Shown here one piece after another: positions 22,184 through 31,940 of a stretch of DNA of 64,000 bases (the first letter of the stretch is position 1; every line of letters starts with the position of its first letter). The position numbers and the translations under genes were made by a program. Source of the stretch: Pyrenula massariospora (lineage: Eukaryota; Ascomycota; Eurotiomycetes; Pyrenulales; Pyrenulaceae); contig JAGFMI010000012.1 of NCBI GenBank assembly GCA_021030905.1, forward strand, positions 1,116,001-1,180,000, read 5' to 3'. Below the pieces are notes generated by a model. That model saw only the letters and a program-made list of their open reading frames with translations, made no database searches and had not been told where the DNA came from.

Positions 22184-22854
22184 CATTCGAGGGTGGCAAT
22201 GTTGCCGTGAGCGTTCAAAGCGCACGGGTTGGCGTTATTTGTGCATTTCTCAGCATCATGATCACTTATACGCATTCAGGCACGCAAGCGATAGTGGGAC
22301 AATTTCATTTAGAGGCTGTGTTCAAGCTTCGGTTTGATGGATGCTGGTAATTACACGCTATGGTCAGATTTTGGCTGTATTTGAAGCATTAGAAATCCGA
22401 TGTTGAGTCGTAGTCGATTTTGAGGAGCGTTGGGTTTGGACAGATGTCTTTTAAAAGCGGTGTCGGAAGAAGCATGAAACAAAAAACGGTACATGAAGCT
22501 TGCGGGTAATGTTGGACCCCTGCTATGATTAGAATTCTTGCGCAAGTTCCTCGGTCGTCAGGCGCAGCGAACCACTTGAGGGTCTGGATACGTGGGAATT
22601 TGTGGATAAAGCCGTGTTGGTGTGTCTGGCAAGGCTAAGAAAGCTCCCGCCGCCTCTGACCAATCGTTGGTGGGTCCTGCGGGTGAGGAGAGCTTGGGGA
22701 CAGACTGGCCAGTTGCCATAGCTTTTATTAAGCCCACGGCTGGCAATCCTCTGCTCTGGACACACTCATTCTGGGACCGAGATTTGTGTAAATCCGTCCT
22801 TCAACACTGTCTAAAGCTAATTCTCTCCCTTCACTCCTTCCCACTACCAGCGCC
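22184..22854. promoter_or_regulatory. Promoter region of the protein disulfide isomerase gene
   Basis: The 670 bases before the ATG end in a pyrimidine-rich stretch (about 22805-22850) of the kind that marks fungal core promoters. No unfolded-protein-response element matching a published consensus could be assigned. Confidence 0.5.
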
Positions 22855-24580
22855 ATGCGTAACTTCAGAAACGCCGCTCTCGGCCTTGTTGCCGCCACTG
22901 CTGCAGTCGTCGCTTCCGACGCTGCTTCTGATGTCACCCAGCTCAAAACAGACACCTTTAAAGAGTTCGTCGGCAAGGAAGATTTAGTATTAGCGGAGTT
23001 CTTTGCACCATGGTGCGGTCACTGCAAGGCTCTCGCCCCCGAGTACGAGGAAGCTGCGACGACATTGAAGGAAAAGAAGATTCCACTGGTGAAGGTCGAC
23101 TGCACAGAGGAGACCGAACTATGCAAAGAATATGGCGTCGAGGGATATCCGACTGTCAAGGTATTCCGTGGACTCGAAAATATTAAGCCATACTCAGGTG
23201 CCAGGAAAGCTCCAGCGTACGCTCAAAACTAGTCAAATGGTAGAAGTCCCAGCTAACGAATCCTAGTATAATCTCGTACATGACCAAACAAGCCTTACCC
23301 GCCGTTTCGACCGTGACACCTGACTCTATTGAAACATTCAAGACCGAAGACAAGATTGTCTTGGTTGCATATTTTGCCTCGGACGACAAGAAGTCAAACG
23401 AAACCATTTCCTCTATTGCTGAAGATCTCCGAGATGATTTCTTGTTCGGCGCTACAAGCGACCCTGAATTGGCGAAGAAAGACGGTGTCTCGCAACCAGC
23501 CCTGGTGCTCTACAAGGACTTTGACGAGGGCAAAGTCGTCTTTGACGGAAAATTCGAAAAGGAGGCTATCGAGACATTTGCGAAGACCGCAAGCGTACCT
23601 CTGGTTGGAGAAGTTGGACCGGAGACGTATTCTGGCTACATGAGCGTAAGTCATAACACTGTTTCTTCTCTGTATGTGATACTAAGTAATTTTACCAGGC
23701 CGGTATCCCTCTTGCCTACATTTTTGCGGAGACTCCCGAAGAACGTTCCGAGCTTGCCTCGACCCTCAAGCCTTTGGCCGAGAAGCACAAGGGAAAGATC
23801 AACTTCGCCACAATCGATGCAAAGGCCTTTGGCGCTCACGGTGGTAACCTAAACCTCGAGGTCGGAAAGTGGCCTGCTTTTGCCATCCAGGAGACAGCCA
23901 AGAACCAGAAATTCCCGTATGACCAGAACAAGAAGCTGGGCCATGACGACATCTCTGCCTTCGTCCAAGACTTCATCGATGGCAAGATCGAGCCTAGCAT
24001 TAAGTCTGAGCCCATTCCAGAGAAACAAGAAGGGCCCGTCACCGTGGTTGTAGCCCACTCTTACAAGGAGCTCGTTATCGACAACGACAAGGACGTCCTT
24101 CTCGAGTTCTACGCCCCATGGTGCGGTCATTGCAAGGCTCTCGCTCCCAAGTACGAGGAACTTGCTCAACTGTACCTCACAGATGAGTTCAAGGACAAGG
24201 TCGTTGTCGCCAAGGTTGATGCCACCAACAATGACGTCCCCGATGAGATCCAAGGTTTCCCCACCATCAAGCTTTTCCCTGCCGGTGCCAAGGACTCTCC
24301 AATTGACTACTCGGGCTCCCGGACAGTTGAGGATCTTGCCAACTTCATCAAGGAGAACGGCAAGTACAAGGCTGATGCGTATGTGGCACCACCAGAGTCC
24401 GAGTCTACTGATGAGTCTGTCGTCGGTAGCCAAGCACCGGCGGCCACGAAGGGACCCGAAGAGACTGCCAGTGGTGCGGCGGAGAAGGTTAAGAGCAAAG
24501 TCAGCGAGGCGGCGGAGGCGGTCAAAACCGCAGCTAAGGACACAGATGGTGGTGATGGCCAGGAGCATGACGAACTGTAA
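22855..24580 (+). CDS. pdi1: Protein disulfide isomerase (PDI)
   Basis: Exons 22855..23216, 23267..23645 and 23699..24580, 540 residues, all phases consistent. A signal peptide ends near residue 20-25. The layout is the classic a-b-b'-a' series of thioredoxin folds. The catalytic WCGHC sites lie at residues 53-57 and 388-392. YMTKQALPAV marks the start of the b domain. An Ala/Glu/Lys-rich linker precedes the C-terminal HDEL, the signal that retains the protein in the endoplasmic reticulum. The enzyme forms and rearranges disulfide bonds in secreted proteins. Introns are 50 and 53 bases with AGCTAACG and ACTAAGT branch-like sites. Confidence 0.97.
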
Positions 24581-26235
24581 TTGAGTCGTGCTTGCAACTT
24601 ACCTATACCTGCCTCACCTTGCCATGTTGCATTCTCATAACCGATTTATCAGGTTGTTTGTCTGCTGTCAGACAGCGCCTGATTACTACCTGATTGAAGG
24701 GGATCAGACGGGACATTTTCGAGTATCGAAAGACGTAAAAACGTTGGCGGCGTAGGGGAGTCTAGGTGGAAATCGATGTTGAGGGTTCTGCGCTGAGTGA
24801 CCGCTTCCGTACATTTAGTATCTAGCGAATTCATCATCCTAATCATGCTGGTATTCATGCCTGCTTGTACTGGTCTTCCATGCAGGTTATCTCCGACATC
24901 TCCGTGCGCCGAGTCATGGCCTCGATCGGGGAATATGTTTTTTCACGTGGTCGAATAAAAAGGGCTACACAGACGCCTCTTCACCTCTGACAAGGGACCT
25001 GTTGGTCGCACGACTCGTTCGGAGATTTTGCGAGATTTTCGCATGGGTAACGCATGATGTGTATGCTGTGCAATGTGCGTTTAGTTTCAGTTTCAACGGC
25101 CGGTCATGAGCGCAAAGTCGTGGTTGAAGAGCAGTCTTTCAGCAGTATTCTAAGCATCGCAAGACTGGATTTCTAATTTAGACGTGTACGTTCAGATCCA
25201 CGATTTTATAAATGACACGAGATGGAACTAAAAGACATGGTTGAAATTTCTCCGGTGCCGGAGACGCAGCGATGACTACGGTATACTTGAGAACCACGAC
25301 GCCGATTTCGAGTGGGCAGATGGATGCGAAGATACAGGATCTGTATGATTCCCTATTGGAGTAGTATGGTGCACGTTGTAGGACTGGACAGATATTCAGG
25401 GGCTGCCGGCTGGACGAATTGGGGTCAGAGTGGGCTGATGCGAGCCGAATTGAGGGGGCCTAAACATAATTCCTGCAGATAGTAATATCAGGACTTTATG
25501 CTTGCCATGTAACCGAGAGCGCAAAGGGCATCTCGAGGTTTTATAGCCTCAAAAAACACCTGCAAAGCCACTCCAGCAACCTGGATAGAGAAGATCTGGT
25601 GGTGGATTGTGTGTTTCGCATCCGGGATGATTTTGGGGGGTGGGTTTCGTTTCGTTGGCTCTGACGGCGCTCAGGGGCTGCAGATCGTTCGGCAGGCTGA
25701 ACAAGGTAAGACATCCACCTCGACGCCGCCAATAGCCGCCTCGCCTTTACCTGCACTTGACTGCTGCTAGCAAAGAAAGTCCAAGCGGATCCCTGTCGCT
25801 GGGCGAACCTGACGACCTTCACGCTCGACGCGCTCGTCGCTCCCCCGGATCTGCTTTTTCCCCCCTGTTTCCCTTGCATCTTTCCTGGTCTGAGGCGTTC
25901 TCTCTCAACTTTACTTGACCACACCCTCGTTACTTCCTTGAACCTTCGCTTGAGATATTGGGGCAGTTGCTCTTGTTTCAAGAGTCTTCTCACGCTCGTT
26001 GATATACCTTCGTTTTCACTTACACCCTTTAATCACCATATCCGCTCCACCAGCTTTATTTCCAACCGGACCGTGAAACGCACTTCGGCCACACGTGTCA
26101 CCACTCAATCCGTTATCTATACGCATAGCATTGGGTAGAGGAGAATACTCTTTTCGAGTGTATCAGCTGCTAAAGCGATTGCTTCTTCTTCTTCGTCTTC
26201 TTGCCCCTACCCACACCGCGAAAGCGAAACACGCA
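24581..26235. other. Long intergenic region before the amylase gene
   Basis: About 1.65 kb between two rightward genes. The last 350 bases before 26236 are pyrimidine-rich and probably form the promoter and leader of the amylase gene. The long leftward frame at 25541-25993 lies opposite this leader and has no family features. Confidence 0.55.
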
Positions 26236-27926
26236 ATGGCACGAACTTTTCTTGCAGTAGCCACGGTGGCAGTCCTCGCCGGCCTGTCTTCTGCCGCCAC
26301 TGCTGAGGATTGGGCACTTCAATCAGTATACCAGGTCATGACCGACCGATTTGCACGACCCGTCGATTTCAAAGGGCCCGATTGCGATTTGCTGAAGTAC
26401 TGCGGCGGCACCTATTCTGGTCTAATTAGCAAGCTGGATTATATTCAGGGAATGGGATTCACTGCCATCTACATATCCCCCACGCAGCAGAACATCGAAG
26501 ATGACACCGGATTCGGGGAGGCCTACCACGGATACTGGCCGAACAATCTCTATGGAAACAACGAGCACTTTGGCACACCAGGAGACCTAAGCCATCTCAG
26601 CCAAGAACTCCACAACCGGAACATGAAGCTCATGGTGGATGTTGTCATTAACGACATGGCCCAAGCGATTGATGGGACGATGCCGAAACCAATTGACTAC
26701 TCGAAGATGCAGCCGTACAACGACCAGAAATACTACCATCCGTACTGCAACATCACCGACTACAATAACTTCACTCTTGCTCAGGAATGCTGGCTTGGTG
26801 TGGACAGCGTTGCACTTGCCGATCTCGACACTGAGTCTGACGACGTTGTCAAGATGACTGGAGATTGGATCAAATCGTTGATTGCAAATTACAGCATTGA
26901 CGGTGTCCGGATTGACGCTGCCAAGCACGTCAATGATGGCTTTCTCCCACCGTTCGTGAAGGCAGCTGGCGTTTTCACCCTCGGCGAGGTTTACACCGGC
27001 GAAGTTGGCGATCTATGCTACTATCAAAAGAAGAACCTCTTGACTGGCCTCAACAATTACGCTATCTACTTCCCAGCCATCCGCGCCTTCACCGCGGGAA
27101 AGATGAGAGATCTCGCAACCATGATCAGCAACGTCACCACTGGCTGCAACGACGTTCACATCATGGGTGTCTTCACCGAAAACCATGACCTTCCCCGTTT
27201 CGCGACACAAGTTCCTGACATGGCTGTACGTTTCCCTGCTCCCGCTTGAGCTTTACATTTCGCTAACCTTAATTACAGCTCGCATCTAACGCCTTAGCCT
27301 TCACCATCCTCGCCGACGGCATTCCTTTCGTATATCAAGGTCAAGAACAACACATGACTGGCAACTTCTCCCCTTATAACCGCGCCCCGCTCTGGCCTAC
27401 AAATTACGACACCAATGCGCCGCTCTACAAGCTCGTTGCGACCATGAACAGCCTCCGCAACCACGCCATCTCTGTCGACAGCCGCTACGCTTCCAACCAC
27501 TCCACCCAGCTCTACCTTGATGACTCGACCATGGCTACCCGCAAGGGCCCCAACGGCGTTCAAATTGTGTCTGTCTTTAGCAACCAAGGTACACAGGGCG
27601 GCACATATCAACTCCAGGTTGGAGGCGGATTTGATCCGAATACGGAGGTCATGGAGGTGGTTACTTGCGAGAAGCAGACAGCCAACAATGCAGGAAATAT
27701 TACGGTCAAGATGGGCCAGGGAGCTCCAAGAGCTTTCTTCCCAACCGCAAACCTCAAAGGATCTGGATTATGTGGCACGAGCAAGAGTACCAATGCAAGC
27801 TCGAGTGGAAACTCAAGTTCAGGGGGGCAGCATAAGAACGGTGGGGCGGCTGTGTCGCACAGGGGTGCGCAGGCCAGCACCTTGGCGCTGGGCATTGTAT
27901 TTGCGATTGCGTTCTGGTTGTTGTGA
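26236..27926 (+). CDS. GPI-anchored alpha-amylase-like enzyme (GH13; AmyD/Agt type)
   Basis: Exons 26236..27225 and 27279..27926, 545 residues, with a 53-base intron and CTAAC branch site. A signal peptide of about 23 residues precedes EDWALQSVYQVMTDRFA, the usual GH13 start. The catalytic triad is present: Asp227 in GVRIDAAKH, Glu251 in LGEVY and Asp318 in ENHD. In conserved region I the usual NH is replaced by Asn139-Asp140 (DVVIND). The C-terminus is Ser/Gly-rich and ends in a hydrophobic tail (LGIVFAIAFWLL), a GPI-attachment signal. Aspergillus members of this GPI-anchored group act as 4-alpha-glucanotransferases that help build cell-wall alpha-glucan rather than as plain amylases. The same role is inferred here. 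Confidence 0.92.
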
Positions 27927-28483
27927 GGGGTTAATGCAGTTGCGTTGTTCGATGAATATGATTGCAAGGTCTAGGCATTTTTTGCGAGAAGGTAATGGGG
28001 TTGCCACGGTACAGAGTTACGCAGTGTCTCATGCGCGGAAGGGGGCTAGTGGCCTAGGTTGCGCATCGCAGAGCTTTGCGTTCCGGGATTAGAGGGTAGT
28101 TCGTGTATGTAAATACCTTCCAATGAGCATTCAAAATCTTCCAATACCCATTTATTTGATGTGTACCTACCTAACATATGTGACTCGGTGTGAACTGGTT
28201 CCTAACGGCCGTAACAGGGAAAATGTTTGTCGATTGGCTCTGTTCTGCACATGTGAGCTTGAAATTGTCAAGTCTCGGCAACCTTTAGTTTCGGTTTAGA
28301 TGGACAAAATCTGGAGCAAGCACTCGTCATCAGAGCTTCTCGCAACATCACAGTTATGTTTCTCGTTGAAGACAGATCTATACTTATCGTACATTAGGTG
28401 ATACTGAAAATACTAGCTTAGGGAAACGCCAGTTCTCCGCGATGCGTCTGGAGTCAGAATCAAGGCGATCCTCGCCCGTTTCA
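27927..28483. other. Spacer between convergent genes, nothing recognised
   Basis: About 560 bases shared by the 3' ends of the amylase-like and SDR genes. No gene or repeat is evident. Confidence 0.6.
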
Positions 28484-29258
28484 TTACCACGGAATTGATC
28501 CTTCGATCTCTGTATATGTCCCGGTTTCCCCTGCGTCGCCCAACGTTATCACTCTGCATGCTTCGATGGCCCCGTCCTCCTTCCGCCCTGCATGTTCACT
28601 ATGGTTGTTTAGATTGGTGGCTCTGAAGCCGGGATTGATCAGGTTGACCCTGATGCCATCGCTCTTGTACTTGACTGAGTACACAGCACCGACCATATTC
28701 ACAGCGGCCTTCGATGCTTTGTATACGACTTCTTGGTAGAAATAATTGGCGTAGTTGGGATTGAGCGTGTTGGAGATGGACCCGAGATCAGAGGACATGA
28801 TCACGATTCGAGGTGCCTTCGATTTCTTCAGGAGAGGTATGAACCCGTCTGTCACAGCTACAACGCTTGCAACATTTACGTCGTAGACTGGACTAATTAG
28901 CTGTGGCTTAACCTAGGTCTCTCCGGTACGTACTTTGATGCATTCTTTCTCGTTGCGTCTCACCATCGCTTTGAGCGATGCCCGCATTATTGAACAAGAC
29001 GTCGACGCGACCATGCTTGTCTCTGACCGATTTTGCAGCAGTGTTGATAGACTCATCTGATGTCACGTCAAGCTGCAATACATCGATACTTGTACCCTTG
29101 GCGAGCTTCGGCGCCTCTGACGCCGCCTTCTGCCCCCTTTCCAGGTTCCGCGAGCAGAGGATGACCTGATAATTCTCGTTCTCGGCGGCGAGTTTCTTGA
29201 CCACTTCGAAGCCGAGTCCTTGGTTGCTACCGGTTATCAGGACGATTGTCTCAGACAT
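28484..29258 (-). CDS. Short-chain dehydrogenase/reductase
   Basis: Exons 29258..28934 and 28887..28484, 242 residues. The 46-base intron starts GTACGT and its phase restores the family motif YDVNVASVV. The Rossmann cofactor loop TGSNQGLG is at residues 9-16, NNAG at 90-93, the active-site Ser at about 140, and the catalytic Tyr164 and Lys168 in YKASK. It is a soluble NAD(P)-dependent oxidoreductase of the classical SDR class, with unknown substrate. It is transcribed away from an NmrA-like reductase 0.8 kb off, so the two may share control. Confidence 0.92.
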
Positions 29259-30086
29259 GCTAGCCTGTATGTGAGGGATTCTTTCCTAAACAGGTAAAGA
29301 CTAATTCTTTTCTAAGTCAAGTGAGTTTCCAGGTGATATGGATTTCCAAGCGTGCTAAGTTCTCAAGTGTCACGACTTTCCAAGTTTTATAAGTTCTCGT
29401 GTGTGACGAGTTTCCAAGTAAGATCAATACCCAATGAAAATGAGCTTGTCGTTAGGAACTTCATAAGAGACGGCTAAATCTACGAATTTATACCTTCTCC
29501 CATTGTCTACTACTGGTTGAACCTACGGTTTTCTTCGAGTTCAGAGCTACCGTGACGCATATGATCCTGATAATCGGCGTTCTAGACTCGATTGTGGATA
29601 CTGTTCATCACCGAAAACATTAGACTCACTGCACAGACAATGCGCAAACAACGACAGGTGACTTTGATATTCTAGAACCACGCAGCTACTTTAAGTCTTC
29701 CAAATGGTAGCAGCAGACTTTCTTCGCGATTATGGTCTATTGTGGACAGTATGAATTACCCATCCGACCTAGGCTCTATTTGGTGCATGCACTAAGCAGA
29801 CGTCTTCCCTGAACCGGTATCGTTTGCGCTTAAGTATCTCATTGCACTTTCTAAGTCACAAGCTAATCTTGAATAGGTGAACACACTAGCACCTCGTAGT
29901 ACTCATGGCATCTTGACGCACGTCATGCTGAATCCTGCCGTTAATGTGACTCTGTTAAAATGGAATTCTCAACCCTGTATATTGGAGGGAATAATCCCCC
30001 AAAATGCCTCATACTACTGTCTGTCTGTACGTTAAATCGAGCCAGATCCCTCGCTCATTCTCCTCTATCTACTTTCGAGCCCAACA
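29259..30086. promoter_or_regulatory. Divergent promoter between SDR and NmrA-like genes
   Basis: About 830 bases holding both start regions, plus a short direct repeat at 29356-29418. No known binding site is claimed. Confidence 0.5.
29356..29418 (+). repeat. Direct repeat, two 29-bp units
   Basis: TAAGTTCTC begins both units and TTTCCAAG ends both (29356-29384 and 29390-29418), with most middle bases alike. A further partial TTTCCAAG lies just before them at 29343-29350. Confidence 0.7.
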
Positions 30087-31025
30087 ATGGCCAAAAGCAT
30101 CGTCATTTTTGGCGCCACAGGCAATCAGGGCACGTCAGTCATCAATCGTATTCTCAATGATCCGGAACTATCATTAGCTTACAAGGTCCGCGCCGTCACC
30201 CGCGATCCATCCTCAGAGAAAGCTAAGGCCCTTGTCTCGAGAAATGTCGAAGTTGTTGCCGGCGATCCAGATGACTCGACTTCATTACAAAGTACAGTGC
30301 AGAATTCCCACACTGTCTTCGGCATGACGACGACCAACTATGCTGGTGCGGGAGGTCACTCCGAGCTCGATCAGGGCAAGAATATCGTCGACGCAGCCAT
30401 AGCAGCAGGCGTAAGTCTGTTGATCTGGAGTACGTTGCCCTCACCGTCCAAGATAAGTCGGGGTAAATACACAAAGGTAACCAGCTTTGACGCCAAAGCA
30501 AGTATCGAGGACTACATCCGATCTAAACCGATCCGGAGTGCTTTCTTCTCACCAGGATCCTTCATGCAGAATTTCGCTACATTGATGAGACCACATCCAA
30601 GTCCAGAGAATGACGGATCATACGTCATTGCAAGACCGATCTCACCGTTGACAAAAATCCCACTTCTCGACGTTGCAGGCGATACTGGCAAGTTTGTTGC
30701 CGCTATTCTTGCTGATCCCGAAAAGTTCGAGGGCAAGACTATGTATGGAGCAACCAAGCTGTACAGCATGGAGGAGCAGGCACAGATTGTCAGCCGAGCG
30801 ACCGGTAAGGTGGTCAAGTACCAGCAGATATCTCCGGAGATGTATAAATCGTTCCTTCCTCCCACCATGGTGGATGAGCTCATGCAAATGTTGTTGTATC
30901 AAGAAGAATATGGTTACTATGGGGTTGATACTGAGAAATCGATTGCGTGGTCGGCACAGAATGCTCGAGGAAACCCGATCAGCCTGGAAGAATTTCTGAG
31001 AAAAGAGCCGTTGATTTTGACGTGA
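30087..31025 (+). CDS. NmrA-like NAD(P)-binding oxidoreductase
   Basis: Single exon, 312 residues. The N-terminus has the dinucleotide-binding loop GATGNQG (residues 9-15) followed by VRAVTRDPSS, in which the Arg suggests NADP(H) preference. The middle HSELDQGKNIVDAAIAAGV and PGSFMQNF match the NmrA/HSCARG group of atypical short-chain dehydrogenases. Members are either enzymes or redox-sensing regulators of nitrogen metabolism, and which applies here cannot be told. It is divergent from an SDR gene and followed on the same strand by a transcription-factor-domain gene. Confidence 0.9.
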   Translation: MAKSIVIFGATGNQGTSVINRILNDPELSLAYKVRAVTRDPSSEKAKALVSRNVEVVAGDPDDSTSLQSTVQNSHTVFGMTTTNYAGAGGHSELDQGKNIVDAAIAAGVSLLIWSTLPSPSKISRGKYTKVTSFDAKASIEDYIRSKPIRSAFFSPGSFMQNFATLMRPHPSPENDGSYVIARPISPLTKIPLLDVAGDTGKFVAAILADPEKFEGKTMYGATKLYSMEEQAQIVSRATGKVVKYQQISPEMYKSFLPPTMVDELMQMLLYQEEYGYYGVDTEKSIAWSAQNARGNPISLEEFLRKEPLILT

Positions 31026-31940
31026 AGACAATCTCCGTTGAAATGAAACCATCCCGTCGACCGTCACGTCCAGACGAAACGTCGGATTAGTGTAGGACTG
31101 GCATGTCAACCAAGGTTAAATAAGACATTTTTCCATGTGCAACGAGTGAAAAGACTGGTAGAATGTAAAAATGTTGTGAAATAGAAGGCGACTGTCTTCC
31201 GTTGAGGCTGGGTGTCAGAAGGTCGTGGACACCGGACGGCCGCCAGTGCTAACAATCGGATACTCCACGACTTCTGACACCCAGCCTCACATGGTGGAGA
31301 AAATCTCCGCCGGAGGAAGTGGGCGTATTGTGGCATTTAATATGAACTACGTCAACACTCCTGATCTTTCCCTTTTCCGAAACTACTTTGTCGTGATCTC
31401 TGCTTACCGTTGCATTGCTCCATCTGTAAAGATTCCAACCGCGGGATCCGGGCAGATGGGGCTAGAACAAAGGTTCCTGAACCTTAACCTAAACCCTAAG
31501 TTTGATGGCATAGGACTTTTGATGTTCACGCATGCGGTCGTTTGCCTATCAGGGAAAACGTATCTGCTAGTGACCCAACAGTCATCATCGTTAGGCTTGG
31601 GATTCTGTTATGCATCGAAATTCCCCGAAACTCTCCAATCGCCAACTTGAACGAGCCAAAAGCAGTGTGTACCAGGAAATTCCCTTACTAACTTAGAATT
31701 AAGGGACTTCACCCTCTTTTTTCCAACTTATGATGAGGTAAGCGGGTCCATCCGAATCCCATAAATTTTCCCAAGTCAACATTCGAGATACATGGGCCAG
31801 GTCCGTAGGCTCCCATTGAGACTCAGCAGAGTAATTATACGCTGATTGACCGACTCATGCTACTGTGTCCATCGTCATTGTATGGAGCAATCGATGCAGA
31901 TGCCCCAGCCGTCTGAAGTTGATCTACTAAAAAATTGGAC
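31026..31940. other. Intergenic, with a large inverted repeat
   Basis: About 915 bases between the NmrA-like gene and the transcription-factor-domain gene. The frame at 31225-31650 overlaps the inverted repeat and has no protein-family features, so I do not call it a gene. Confidence 0.5.
31204..31288. repeat. Inverted repeat with 25-bp arms
   Basis: The left arm 31204-31229 and right arm 31264-31288 pair over 25 bases with one bulged G. The core is GAGGCTGGGTGTCAGAAG on the left. The 34-base loop is GC-rich. If transcribed it would form a strong hairpin about 180 bases after the NmrA-like stop codon. Confidence 0.9.

Noticed and set aside
22587-22597. GGATACGTGGG in the PDI promoter as an unfolded-protein-response element
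   Set aside because: Only the ACGT core resembles such sites; it does not meet published fungal consensus patterns that I can recall.
25541-25993. Leftward 150-codon frame upstream of the amylase gene
   Set aside because: It lies opposite the pyrimidine-rich leader, is Arg/Ser-rich and shows no domain.
31230-31263. Loop of the inverted repeat recalls a cloning-vector polylinker (GGCCGCCAGTG)
   Set aside because: The match is too short and the flanks do not follow, so contamination is not claimed, only noted for read-level checking.
31225-31650. Rightward 141-codon frame downstream of the NmrA-like gene
   Set aside because: It begins inside the inverted repeat, and its content is unlike any known protein.
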